Below are positions 23,989-32,287 of a stretch of DNA of 64,000 nt, piece by piece. How positions within the stretch are numbered: position 1 is the stretch's first letter; every line of letters begins with the position of its first letter. Location of the stretch: assembly GCA_964483455.1 (NCBI GenBank), contig CAZACK010000006.1:1-64000 (forward strand), read 5' to 3'. The position numbers and the translations under genes are program-made. The notes beneath the pieces were generated by a model. The model was not told the DNA's origin and ran no database searches. It saw only the letters and a list, made by a program, of their open reading frames with translations. The DNA comes from CAYZJD01 sp964483455. Its GTDB lineage: Bacteria > Acidobacteriota > Terriglobia > Bryobacterales > Bryobacteraceae.

Positions 23989-25719
23989 ATGGAGGACTAC
24001 CTCGCTTCCCCCATGAGTCACCCCGCTTCCCCAGAAACCGATGTCGAGGCGCGGACTGCGCCGTCGGAGGATGCTTCGTTCGCCCGGATTCTCTCGGAAT
24101 TCGAGCAGTCGCACCAGCAGGAGGCGGGCAGAGCCGCCGAGTCCCGTCGCGCCCGAGTTGTTGCCGTCACTGCCGATTCCGTCTTCGCCGACATCGGCCT
24201 CAAGATGGAGGGCGTCCTGCCGCTCGAAGACTTTCGTGACGCCAAGGGTGAAGTCAAGGTCAAGGCCGGCGATGAGTTGGATGTCAGCATCACCGGCAAG
24301 GATGCCGAGGGCTATTACAAGCTGTCGAAACTCAAGGTCGAGCGGCCCAAGGACTGGTCCTCCCTTGAAAAGGCCTTCGCCGGAGGTCACGTGATCGGCG
24401 GCGTCGTGACGGGCGTGGTGAAGGGTGGCTTGAGCGTGGATGTTGGCGTGCGGGCGTTCCTGCCCGCCTCGCGCAGCGGCGCCCGCGACGCGGCCGAAGT
24501 GGAAGCGCTGGTCGGGCAGGAAATCCGGTGCAAGATCATCGAGCTGAACGTCGCCAGCGAGGATGTCGTGGTCGACCGGCGTGCGGTCTTGGCCGAAGAG
24601 AAGGAGAAGGCCCGGCAGAAGGCGTTCGAAGAACTCCGGGAAGGCGCGGAAGTGGAAGGCACGGTCCGCAGCCTTACGGAGTTCGGTGCGTTCCTGGACC
24701 TGGGTGGGTTCGACGGGCTGCTTCACGTCACCGACATCGCCTGGGGACGGGTCGGCAAACCCTCCGACGTGGTTGGGGTCGGCGACTCGCTGCGGGTGAG
24801 AATCCTCAAGATCGATCCGGCGACCCGGAAGATCTCGCTCGGCCTGAAGCAGCTTAGCCAGGATCCATGGACGCTGGCCGCCGAGAGATACACCGTAGGA
24901 CAGAGGGTACGCGGCAAGGTGGTCCGGCTCGCCGACTTCGGCGCGTTTGTCGAACTCGAGCCGGGCGTGGACGGGCTCATCCACCTTTCGGAGATGTCCT
25001 GGTCGCGAAAGACTCCCAAGCCGCGCGATATCCTCAAGCGCGGCGAACAGGTGGAAGTCGTCGTGCTCGGAGTCAACCAGGCGGAGCGAAGGATCGCTCT
25101 CGGACTCAAGCAAGCCCTGGGAGATCCTTGGGAGCAGGTCGATGCCCGGTTCCCCGCCGGCAAGGTGGTCGAGGCGTCCGTCGTCACCCTGGCCAATTTC
25201 GGAGCCTTCGTGGACCTTGGGGACGGCTTTGAGGGCATGATCCACATCGGCGACATCAGCCGGGAGAAGCGGCTGAAGCACCCCAAGGAGGTTCTCGCCG
25301 TCGGCCAAACGGTCAAGGCCCAGGTTCTGGGGATCGACCGCGAAAGGCGGCGAATCCGCCTCGGCATGAAGCAGTTGGAGCCGACCACGGCTGACGAGTA
25401 CATCGCCGAGCACTCTCCCGGCGACCTCGTCACGGGGCGGCTGAGTGCCGTCACTGGCGGCATCGCCCGGGTGGAACTTGGAGAGGGCGTCGAAGGCCGC
25501 TGCCAGGTTCCCGCTGAGCCATACGAATCTTCGCCCACAGAGGGAGGCAAGGCTAATCTTGCCACCCTAACCGCAATGCTTTCATCAAGATGGAAGCACG
25601 GCGCTTCATCGCCCGCGGCGGTCAGGCGGGAGCCGGTCCGCGCCGGGCAGGTGCGTAGCTTTCGCATACTGACTATCGACCGCGAGGCTAAGCGGATCGA
25701 GCTCGAGTTGGCCGGCTAG
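23989..25719 (+). CDS. Ribosomal protein S1-like protein with six S1 domains
   Basis: A 576-residue RNA-binding protein. Six S1 repeats are visible: RARVVAVTADSVFADIG; GGVVTGVVKGGLSVDVG; EGTVRSLTEFGAFLDLG; RGKVVRLADFGAFVELE; ASVVTLANFGAFVDLG; and a degenerate last one (TGRLSAVTGGIARVELG) interrupted by a Ser/Pro-rich insertion. Domains 3-5 are the best conserved, as in bacterial S1. It probably is the 30S protein S1 or a close paralogue acting in translation initiation. ATG at 23989 is used; 24013 is an alternative, with GGAGG 17 bases upstream. The start is 22 bp from the divergent kinase gene. Confidence 0.85.
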   Translation: MEDYLASPMSHPASPETDVEARTAPSEDASFARILSEFEQSHQQEAGRAAESRRARVVAVTADSVFADIGLKMEGVLPLEDFRDAKGEVKVKAGDELDVSITGKDAEGYYKLSKLKVERPKDWSSLEKAFAGGHVIGGVVTGVVKGGLSVDVGVRAFLPASRSGARDAAEVEALVGQEIRCKIIELNVASEDVVVDRRAVLAEEKEKARQKAFEELREGAEVEGTVRSLTEFGAFLDLGGFDGLLHVTDIAWGRVGKPSDVVGVGDSLRVRILKIDPATRKISLGLKQLSQDPWTLAAERYTVGQRVRGKVVRLADFGAFVELEPGVDGLIHLSEMSWSRKTPKPRDILKRGEQVEVVVLGVNQAERRIALGLKQALGDPWEQVDARFPAGKVVEASVVTLANFGAFVDLGDGFEGMIHIGDISREKRLKHPKEVLAVGQTVKAQVLGIDRERRRIRLGMKQLEPTTADEYIAEHSPGDLVTGRLSAVTGGIARVELGEGVEGRCQVPAEPYESSPTEGGKANLATLTAMLSSRWKHGASSPAAVRREPVRAGQVRSFRILTIDREAKRIELELAG

Positions 25720-25800
25720 CACCGAGGGCGTACTCTGGCTAGAGCCGGCCCGGCAGGCCCCCGCCGTGACATTCCCTGCCGTCATACGTCAAGATAACTG

Positions 25801-26424
25801 TTGACGATTCAACGTGAAGCCTCATTGGCAGGCAATTTGAACGGAACGGCGGAAGCGGACGAGGCAACCTGGATCCGGGCCGCGCAGCAAGGCGACCAGG
25901 ACGCGTTCGGGCAACTTGTGCGCGCCTACGACCAGAATGTTCTCCGGCTGGCCATGAACCTGCTGCGCAGCGCGGAGGACGCGCATGACGTCTACCAGGA
26001 GGCGTTCCTTCGGGTGTACAAGAATCTGCACTCGTTCCGGTTCGATTGTAGCTTTCACACCTGGCTGTACCGGATCGTCACCAACCTCTGTCTCGACCTT
26101 CTTCGAAAGCGAAAGGTGCGGCGGGAGGAATCCACGGTGATCGACACCGACGACGGTCCGAAGGACACGATGCAGATGGTGGCCGAGGAAAGACCGGAGT
26201 CCGATCCGCAACGAGCGCTGATGAGCCGCCAGTTGGGCAGGCGGATACAGGAGGTGCTGGGGAATCTCACGCCGCGCGAGCGGATGGTTTTCGAGTTGCG
26301 CCACTACCAGGGGATGAGGTTGAAGAACATCGGGGAAGTCCTGGGCACAACCGAAGAGGCCGCCAAGAATTGCCTATTTCGGGCGACGCAGAAGATGCGA
26401 CACGCCCTGGGAGATTTCGTATGA
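25801..26424 (+). CDS. ECF RNA polymerase sigma factor, RpoE-like
   Basis: A 207-residue extracytoplasmic-function sigma factor. Region 2 spans residues 38-105 (DAFGQLVRAYDQNVLRLAMNLL... SFHTWLYRIVTNLCLDLLRKRK) and region 4 residues 145-205 (LTPRERMVFELRHYQGMRLKNIGEVLGTTEEAAKNCLFRA). The start is TTG at 25801. The last four bases overlap the ATG of the anti-sigma gene, a classical sigma/anti-sigma arrangement. Downstream DUF4097 and PDZ genes indicate envelope stress. Confidence 0.93.
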   Translation: MTIQREASLAGNLNGTAEADEATWIRAAQQGDQDAFGQLVRAYDQNVLRLAMNLLRSAEDAHDVYQEAFLRVYKNLHSFRFDCSFHTWLYRIVTNLCLDLLRKRKVRREESTVIDTDDGPKDTMQMVAEERPESDPQRALMSRQLGRRIQEVLGNLTPRERMVFELRHYQGMRLKNIGEVLGTTEEAAKNCLFRATQKMRHALGDFV

Positions 26425-27323
26425 ACTGCGAACAGGCCGCAAAGGAGATACCGCTTCTTCTCTACGACGAGCTTTCCTTCGAGGCGGAGGAGCAGCTTCA
26501 CCAGCATCTGGAGCAATGCGAAGGGTGCCGGCAGGCCCTGGCTCGCGAGAGGGCGATGCACGAGGCACTGGATCGGCTCGAGGTGCAGATCAGTTCCGAT
26601 GTGCTGACGAAGTGCCGCCGCGACCTTCGCGACCGCCTGTCGTCCTCCGCGGGCCGCTCTGCCGGTTGGCGGGAGCTATGGTCCTTGCTGACCAGGCCGA
26701 TCACGATGCCCTGGCTCAAGCCCGTGGGCGCGCTGGCGCTCGTCGCACTTGGATTCGGAGCCGCCCGGATGATGGAGCAGCCGCGAGCAGCGGACTGGCC
26801 AGCCGCGGAGCCGCTCGCAACCCACGTCAGATACCTCGCACCGGACCCGGACTCAGGCGAGGTTCGCATCGTCCTCGACGAGACCAGGCAGCGTGTATTG
26901 ACCGGCAGCCCGGAGGACGCGGCGATTCAACGGCTGGTGCTGAACGCCGCCCGGGAATCGAGCGATCCCGGACTTCGCGTGCTGTCGATGGAGATGCTCA
27001 CGAACAGGGCGCCGTCGGCGGAGGTTCGAGCAGCGCTCTTGCGCGCGGTTCAGACCGACCCCATCCCCGGCGTCAGGCTGAAGGCCATGGAAGGGCTGAA
27101 GAAGTTCGGTTCCGACCCGGAGATCCGCCAGGCGCTGGCCAGTGTCCTTCTGACGGACGACAACCCCGGCGTCCGGATTCAGGCCATCGACCTGCTGACG
27201 GAAAGCCGGGAGGTCGACGCGGCTGTCCTCCAGGAACTGCTGGAGAAGGAAAACAACAATTACGTTCGCTTGCGGTGCCAGAAGGCGCTTCGCGACAGGA
27301 ACGCATCGGTGGAGACGTTCTAA
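26421..27323 (+). CDS. Anti-sigma factor: zinc-finger domain, membrane segment and HEAT repeats
   Basis: A 300-residue membrane protein. Residues 1-45 are a zf-HC2 anti-sigma zinc finger with His29, Cys33 and Cys36 (HLEQCEGC) and Cys3 upstream. A single membrane segment lies near residues 94-112 (LKPVGALALVALGFGAA). Residues 165-290 are HEAT-type helical repeats (PGLRVLSMEMLTNRAPSAEVRAALLRAV, PGVRLKAMEGLKKFGSDPEIRQAL, PGVRIQAIDLLTESREVDAAVLQEL), predicted on the outer side. HEAT repeats on an anti-sigma factor imply sensing by protein contact. Coupled to the sigma gene by an ATGA overlap. Confidence 0.88.
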   Translation: MNCEQAAKEIPLLLYDELSFEAEEQLHQHLEQCEGCRQALARERAMHEALDRLEVQISSDVLTKCRRDLRDRLSSSAGRSAGWRELWSLLTRPITMPWLKPVGALALVALGFGAARMMEQPRAADWPAAEPLATHVRYLAPDPDSGEVRIVLDETRQRVLTGSPEDAAIQRLVLNAARESSDPGLRVLSMEMLTNRAPSAEVRAALLRAVQTDPIPGVRLKAMEGLKKFGSDPEIRQALASVLLTDDNPGVRIQAIDLLTESREVDAAVLQELLEKENNNYVRLRCQKALRDRNASVETF

Positions 27324-27327
27324 GGAC

Positions 27328-28500
27328 ATGAAAGCAGTTTGGCTTCTTCCTGCCGTCGTCTGGATCGGGCTCGGACAGACACATGGCCCGGTCACTCGGG
27401 AGGGCGCCTACTGGTGGCAGACTTCCCAGCGAACGGTGAGCTTGCCTTCCGGGGTACGCTCTCTCCGGGTGGGATCCTCGGGGCCGGTGACCGTGCGCGG
27501 CGCGAGTGGGAGCGCGGTTGTCTACTCGTTAAGGAAACGGGTCAAGACCCGCACTCAGAAGGAAGCCGAACAGCTTCTCAATGAGTTCACCATTAACCTC
27601 AAGACGCACGGCGATGCGGCCCGCCTGGAGCTGGAACTCCCCGAGCGCGGCGCAGCCGTGGCCGAGTTGGAGATCCAGGCTCCGCGCAGTCTGGCCCGTG
27701 TGGACGTCGAAACGGAAGCGGGTGGGGTAGAGGCGTTCAACCTGGAGGGGCTCCTGAACGTCGAGACTGGCGGCGGAATCGTTCGGGTGGACGGGATTGG
27801 CGGCGACGTGGACGTTCGCACGGGCGGCGGCGAAATCGACTTGGGGAAGATCAATGGCTCGTTGCGCTGTCTCTCGGGGGGCGGAACGATCCGCGCCGAT
27901 TTCATCGGCGGCAGAGCCTCTTTCGAGACAGCCGGCGGCGAAATCTTCCTCCGGCGGATCAAGGGTCCGGTTGAGGCGACGACTGCCGGCGGAAATATTT
28001 ACATCGAAAAGGCAGGCTCCTCGGTGAAGGCAAACACGTCGGGCGGCCTCATTGACGTGATGTATGCCGGCGGACCGGTCACGGCGGGAACGGCGGCGGG
28101 TTGCATCAAGGTCGCTTCGGCCAAAGGCGTGCGCCTGGAGTCCGCAGCCGGTCCGATCCAGTTGCGCGGCGTTTCCGGCCCGCTGAATGTGTCCACCGTC
28201 TCCGGCAATATCGTTACCGAACTGTACGCGAACCTCCCGCTCGAGGATTCCTTTCTCAACACCGGGGCCGGCGACGTGACTGTCTACATCCCGTCGAACT
28301 TGTCGGTGACTGTCCAGGCCAGGAATGAATCGCTCGGCCGGGTGAAGACAATCGTCACCGACTTTCCGGAGATCCGGGTGAGGCCTGCGGGCTTGGCGGC
28401 CTCCAGCCCGCTGCTGGCCGAGGGCGAGTTGAACGGAGGCGGTCCGTTGCTCCGTATCCTTGCCTCCGGAGGAACGATTTACTTGAGAAGACAAAGGTAG
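27328..28500 (+). CDS. DUF4097 beta-helix-type exported protein
   Basis: A 390-residue protein with a signal peptide (1-19). The body is a series of short glycine-rich strands, for example VETGGGIVRVDGIGGDVDVRTGGGEIDLGKINGS and SGGLIDVMYAGGPVTAGTAAG, typical of the DUF4097/putative adhesin right-handed beta repeat. It is four bases after the anti-sigma gene. In Acidobacteria these proteins commonly follow ECF modules; their molecular function is not known. Confidence 0.85.
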   Translation: MKAVWLLPAVVWIGLGQTHGPVTREGAYWWQTSQRTVSLPSGVRSLRVGSSGPVTVRGASGSAVVYSLRKRVKTRTQKEAEQLLNEFTINLKTHGDAARLELELPERGAAVAELEIQAPRSLARVDVETEAGGVEAFNLEGLLNVETGGGIVRVDGIGGDVDVRTGGGEIDLGKINGSLRCLSGGGTIRADFIGGRASFETAGGEIFLRRIKGPVEATTAGGNIYIEKAGSSVKANTSGGLIDVMYAGGPVTAGTAAGCIKVASAKGVRLESAAGPIQLRGVSGPLNVSTVSGNIVTELYANLPLEDSFLNTGAGDVTVYIPSNLSVTVQARNESLGRVKTIVTDFPEIRVRPAGLAASSPLLAEGELNGGGPLLRILASGGTIYLRRQR

Positions 28501-28513
28501 CTTTTCACAGCCG

Positions 28514-28531
28514 GCCGCCCCGAGGGGCGGC
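28514..28531 (+). repeat. Intra-operon hairpin between DUF4097 and PDZ genes
   Basis: GCCGCCCC, GA, GGGGCGGC is a perfect eight-base stem with a two-base centre, directly followed by the GGAAGGAG ribosome-binding site of the PDZ gene. It could tune the PDZ gene's translation, protect the upstream mRNA, or be another copy of the dispersed hairpins. Confidence 0.55.
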
Positions 28532-28548
28532 GGAAGGAGAGAAACGAT

Positions 28549-29487
28549 ATGAACAGGATTTCAACCTTGAGCGGACTGGCCGCGACCATCCTGGCGGCGG
28601 GAAGCCTTGGGGCGCAGCCCGAGTTCAACTACTCCTTCGAGATGGACCCCGAATTCTGGACCGCCGAGGCGATGGAAGAGCCCTGGCTGCTCGAAGAAGG
28701 CGACGCGGGCCCCAAGCTGCTGATGCTCGGCAAGCGGAGCTTTCTCGGAGTCAATGTCAGCGAAATCGACTCCGAACGGGCCAAGGCGCTGAAGCTGAAG
28801 GAGGAACGCGGCGTGGAGATCACGCGCGTGGAGGAAGGCAGTCCCGCCGACAAGGCGGGCCTCAAGAAGGGCGACGTGGTGCTCGAATATAACGACCAGC
28901 GCGTGGAAGGCACCGAGCAGTTCGTGCGAATGGTCCGCGAAACCCCGGCCGGCAGGCAGGTGAAACTCCTCGTCAGCCGGGAAGGAACCACTCAGACGAT
29001 CGCCGCCACCATCGGCAGCTCCAAGGACCGCGCCATCCACATTGCGCCGAAAGTGGACTTCAAGCGGTTGAAGAAGGATCTCGAGGAACTCAAGGAGTTC
29101 CGGGTCCCCGAAATGCCGCATGCATTCATGTCGTGGAAGAGTACGATGTTGGGGATCGAGGCCGAGTCGATCGAAGCCCAGTTGGCCGAGTACTTCGGGG
29201 TGAAGGAGGGAGTCCTGGTTCGCTCCGTTCTTAAGGATACGCCTGCCGAGAAGGCGGGAATAAAGGCCGGCGACGTGATCGTCAAAGTTGACGAAGAGAA
29301 AGTAACCACGCCGCGCGAGGTCTCACGTGCGGTCCGCACGGCCAAGGCCAAGAAGATTTTTCCCATCAGCGTCTTCCGAAAGGGCAAGGAAATGACCCTG
29401 TCAGTGACCATCGACGGCGAGGAGCGGTCCTCGCAAGAAGCCCCGAAGGGTGAGAGGATCATCCGCAAGACGGAACTGCGATATTAA
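28549..29487 (+). CDS. Periplasmic protein with two PDZ domains
   Basis: A 312-residue exported protein (signal peptide 1-22, ending SLGAQ). Two PDZ domains lie at about residues 62-152 (SFLGVNVSEI ... VEEGSPADKAGLKKGDVVLEYNDQRV) and 198-288 (LRSV-like VRSVLKDTPAEKAGIKAGDVIVKVDEEKV). There is no protease domain, unlike DegP or RseP. It may recognise misfolded C-termini and hand them to a protease, or sense them for the upstream sigma/anti-sigma pair. Confidence 0.88.
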   Translation: MNRISTLSGLAATILAAGSLGAQPEFNYSFEMDPEFWTAEAMEEPWLLEEGDAGPKLLMLGKRSFLGVNVSEIDSERAKALKLKEERGVEITRVEEGSPADKAGLKKGDVVLEYNDQRVEGTEQFVRMVRETPAGRQVKLLVSREGTTQTIAATIGSSKDRAIHIAPKVDFKRLKKDLEELKEFRVPEMPHAFMSWKSTMLGIEAESIEAQLAEYFGVKEGVLVRSVLKDTPAEKAGIKAGDVIVKVDEEKVTTPREVSRAVRTAKAKKIFPISVFRKGKEMTLSVTIDGEERSSQEAPKGERIIRKTELRY

Positions 29488-29567
29488 CCGCGCAACGCGC
29501 GTTGTTCCGCGCAATCGCCGGCGGTTCTTCAGTTGCTGGCCGCGATGCCCCGCCTAATCAGGTGTTG

Positions 29568-29894
29568 CTAGTTCAAGTCTCCATTCCCTTCGTGCCGCCA
29601 ACAGTACCCGGTCCGGAAGATGGTCAAGATCCGGCATGCGAGCTTCGGGCCCAACTTGCGCCGCAGCCGTTGGATGTGAACGTCCAACGTCCGCGTCCGC
29701 GTCTGGCCTTGGTAGCTCCAGATGGTCCGAAGGAGAAACTCCCGCGTCAGGCATTGCCCCGCATGACGCTGCAACAACGCGAGAAGCTCGGATTCCTTGC
29801 GCGTCAACCTGTTCGGGAATCCCTGATGCGATGGGGCTGGTACAGGCGCCTGAAGCAGGTCTGCACCGCTGGCGATTGCCGGAAGGGGATACAT
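29568..29894 (-). CDS. Stand-alone OmpR/PhoB-type winged-helix DNA-binding protein
   Basis: A 108-residue protein that consists of little more than a Trans_reg_C winged helix (residues 28-100: LTRKESELLALLQRHAGQCLTREFLLRTIW ... RTLDVHIQRLRRKLGP). The receiver domain normally in front is replaced by 25 residues rich in Pro and Ala. A ribosome-binding site AGGTGAG is five bases before the ATG. The gene may be a decayed response regulator or a small stand-alone regulator; the intact helix-turn-helix and good promoter region favour a real gene. Confidence 0.7.
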   Translation of the reverse strand: MYPLPAIASGADLLQAPVPAPSHQGFPNRLTRKESELLALLQRHAGQCLTREFLLRTIWSYQGQTRTRTLDVHIQRLRRKLGPKLACRILTIFRTGYCWRHEGNGDLN

Positions 29895-29960
29895 GCAGTC
29901 TCACCTCTCGATATATGCATATACGTTCTTTTGTTCCAAGAGTTACGAAAAAAGTTGTTA
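29895..29960 (-). promoter_or_regulatory. AT-rich promoter region with a 12-bp palindrome
   Basis: Upstream of the winged-helix gene the DNA is AT-rich. It contains the perfect palindrome TATATGCATATA (29912-29923), overlapping the likely -10, and, reading on the minus strand, TTGGAA about 18 bases before TATATC. Autoregulation through the palindrome is possible. Confidence 0.45.
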
Positions 29961-30040
29961 AAAAGGCAGCGTGAGGCGGGCGGCGACCAGCCTGGACAGG
30001 TATCCGATGTGCCCTGGCGCGGCCCACCGGGGCGCGCCAC

Positions 30041-32287
30041 TCATGGCCGGACGATCACTTTGGCGAGGCCGGCGTTGTCAGCCGAGTCGTAGACCCGCAG
30101 GACCACTAGGTGCTCGCCGGCGGGCACGCTGTCCAACCGAAGGCGGAACTTCTCCTCCCGCGAGTCGATGATTCCGTCGGCCGCTTCGAGTGGGGTCCAG
30201 GGGCCTGCGTCCACAGAGAATTCGGCGCGCCGCAGGGCGCCGGCGGCGTCGGAGGCTTCGAACTCAATCTCCATGCGCGGACCCGTTCGCTGGGGGCGTC
30301 CGGGCGCAACTGAGGGCGGCGTGTTGTCAATGAGGACCGGCGCGCTCGAAAGCTCGGCCTTGCGGGCGGATGCGGGGGGATTGCTCGGAAGATCGGAAGC
30401 GATTACGCGGAAGAAGTACCGGCCATCGGCGAGCACGTCGCCGTCGAGCGTATAACTGGACTCCGCGACGTTGTCCTTGATCAGCTTCCATTCCTGCTCG
30501 TCTTCGCCGCGGAAGTGCAGCGTGTAGGACAGGCGATCGCCGTCGGTGTCTTCCGCCTGCCAGGCGATCTGCACCTGTCGAGTGGAACTTCGAGGAAGGG
30601 TTTGGGTCGGCGTGCCTGTCGAGGTGGCGGGGGCGGCTTCGCCGGTGTCGGTGACGGTGATGCTGTAGGCGGCGGTTGCAGCAGTCGGCGCCGAGGTTTT
30701 CGCTCCCGTTGTCGCCGGCGCGGTCTGGGCCGCCACTTGCACGCTCTTGACGGAAGGCGGAGTGTTTTGGGGCAGATACGCCACGGTGACGCTGTCCAGC
30801 ACCGGCGCATTTCCGTCGGAGCCTGCGAGCTCGACCTTCCACTGAATGTAGCGGGCGTTTGGGCTGGCCACCGCCCCGCCGTTGTCCCGGATCGGGCCGG
30901 ACCAATCGCTCCAGGTCAGGTCAGGCCGCGACAAGTTGCCGGAGCGCGTGCGGAATTCGAGACGCGCGCTGCCGCCGGCGGCGTCGGCGCGCCAACTCAG
31001 GCGGCCCCAGCGCGCCACCGTGCCGGCGTCGTGTACCGGCGATTCGTAGACGCCATTTGTTCCCGGACCCTTGCCGAGACGGAAGATCCGCCCGAGATTC
31101 GCCGTCGCCGCCAGCAGGCCGCCCTCGGTTTCGACAAGCTGCGTCGCCTCGCTTTCGTTCGTCTGCACGAGAAGCGTCGCTTTCCGATCTTCGGTCAGCC
31201 GGTAGACACGGCCCTGGCCGTCCGTGGCGATCATCAGTTCTCTCCCAAAGGGCAGGATGCCGTAGGCATTCTCGTCCTTGGAACTCCACAGCGTCTCGAC
31301 AGTGTGGTCCGGCGAAATGCGGTAGACGGCGGACTTCTCGATCCCGGTCAGGTCCACCACCGGGCTGAACGCGGCGGTCACCTGCGGAGTCGCCGCCGAC
31401 GGTTTGGCGCCTTCCGGCTTGGGCTTGATGTCCATGCCGCCCTGGGCAGGTTCTTCCGCCACAGTGATGGTGGTCGCGGCGGCGGCGGGCGGCGGCGCGC
31501 CCGGGGCGCCGGGAGCGACCGCCGGAGCGCCGAGTCCGCGCCGCAGGGAGGACCCGCCCTGCGCCGCGGCGTACACACTGCCCTCGGGCGTCACGGCGAG
31601 CGCGTGGATTTCTGGCAGGTTCGCGTCGTACAGGACGAAGGCTCTGTCTTTCGCGTTGATGCGGTACAGAACGCCGTTGGGATCCGTTCCAGCAAGCAGC
31701 CGCCCCTCCCTGTCGAGGGCCAGGCAGATAACGTGTGTCTGGCCGGTTTCGTAGTAGACCTCGCCCTTGCCGCCGGAATCGATGCGAAAGATCTTGCCCC
31801 GATCTCCCGTGCCTACGTAGAGCGTGCCGTCTCCAGTGAATTTCAGCGACCAGATGTAAGTGGCGCCGGGGTCAAAGTACTCGCGTGCTTTGCCGTCTTC
31901 GATCTTGTACACTCTGCCGTTGGGGGACGTCGCCGCGTAAAGCACGCCTTTGCCGTCAAAGGCCACGGCGAAGACTTCCGGCTGCTCGGCGGTCCACACG
32001 ATGGAACTCTTGCCGGACTTGTCGATTCGGACGACCTGGCCGCGGTGTCCGGTGCCGGCATAGATGGCGCCGTCCGGTCCTTGGGCGATGCTCCAGATGA
32101 CGGGCTGGTCTCCGGAGTAGACGGTGTCGGCTTTCGGGGCGAGCGTAAGCCGTCCGTCGCGTGTCAGCGAGACGCCGGTGAAGCGTCCGCGCAAGAAATC
32201 CTGGTAGCTGTTCATCTCCCAGGCCGCGGTTCCGGCCGCCTGCGCGAGAGCCGGCAGGAGAGCCAGCCAGATGATGGGGCGTTTCAT
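30041..32287 (-). CDS. Secreted beta-propeller protein with C-terminal Fn3/Ig-like region
   Basis: A 748-residue protein with signal peptide MKRPIIWLALLPALAQAAGT. Residues 55-260 contain recurring propeller blades (IWSIAQGPDGAIYAGTGHRGQVVRID, SLKFTGDGTLYVGTGDRGKIFRID). A Pro/Ala-rich stretch follows, then more blades and a C-terminal beta-rich part with Fn3 features (VQIAWQAEDTDGDRLSYTLHFR, DGRYFFRVIASD). No catalytic motif is seen. It overlaps the S55 peptidase gene upstream by four bases (ATGA), so the two are co-expressed. Function unknown, probably extracytoplasmic. Confidence 0.7.
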   Translation of the reverse strand: MKRPIIWLALLPALAQAAGTAAWEMNSYQDFLRGRFTGVSLTRDGRLTLAPKADTVYSGDQPVIWSIAQGPDGAIYAGTGHRGQVVRIDKSGKSSIVWTAEQPEVFAVAFDGKGVLYAATSPNGRVYKIEDGKAREYFDPGATYIWSLKFTGDGTLYVGTGDRGKIFRIDSGGKGEVYYETGQTHVICLALDREGRLLAGTDPNGVLYRINAKDRAFVLYDANLPEIHALAVTPEGSVYAAAQGGSSLRRGLGAPAVAPGAPGAPPPAAAATTITVAEEPAQGGMDIKPKPEGAKPSAATPQVTAAFSPVVDLTGIEKSAVYRISPDHTVETLWSSKDENAYGILPFGRELMIATDGQGRVYRLTEDRKATLLVQTNESEATQLVETEGGLLAATANLGRIFRLGKGPGTNGVYESPVHDAGTVARWGRLSWRADAAGGSARLEFRTRSGNLSRPDLTWSDWSGPIRDNGGAVASPNARYIQWKVELAGSDGNAPVLDSVTVAYLPQNTPPSVKSVQVAAQTAPATTGAKTSAPTAATAAYSITVTDTGEAAPATSTGTPTQTLPRSSTRQVQIAWQAEDTDGDRLSYTLHFRGEDEQEWKLIKDNVAESSYTLDGDVLADGRYFFRVIASDLPSNPPASARKAELSSAPVLIDNTPPSVAPGRPQRTGPRMEIEFEASDAAGALRRAEFSVDAGPWTPLEAADGIIDSREEKFRLRLDSVPAGEHLVVLRVYDSADNAGLAKVIVRP

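Noticed and set aside
23968..25413. Upstream extension of the sensor kinase frame to 898 codons
   Set aside because: The extension is antisense to the S1-domain gene; the kinase has a natural start at 23967.
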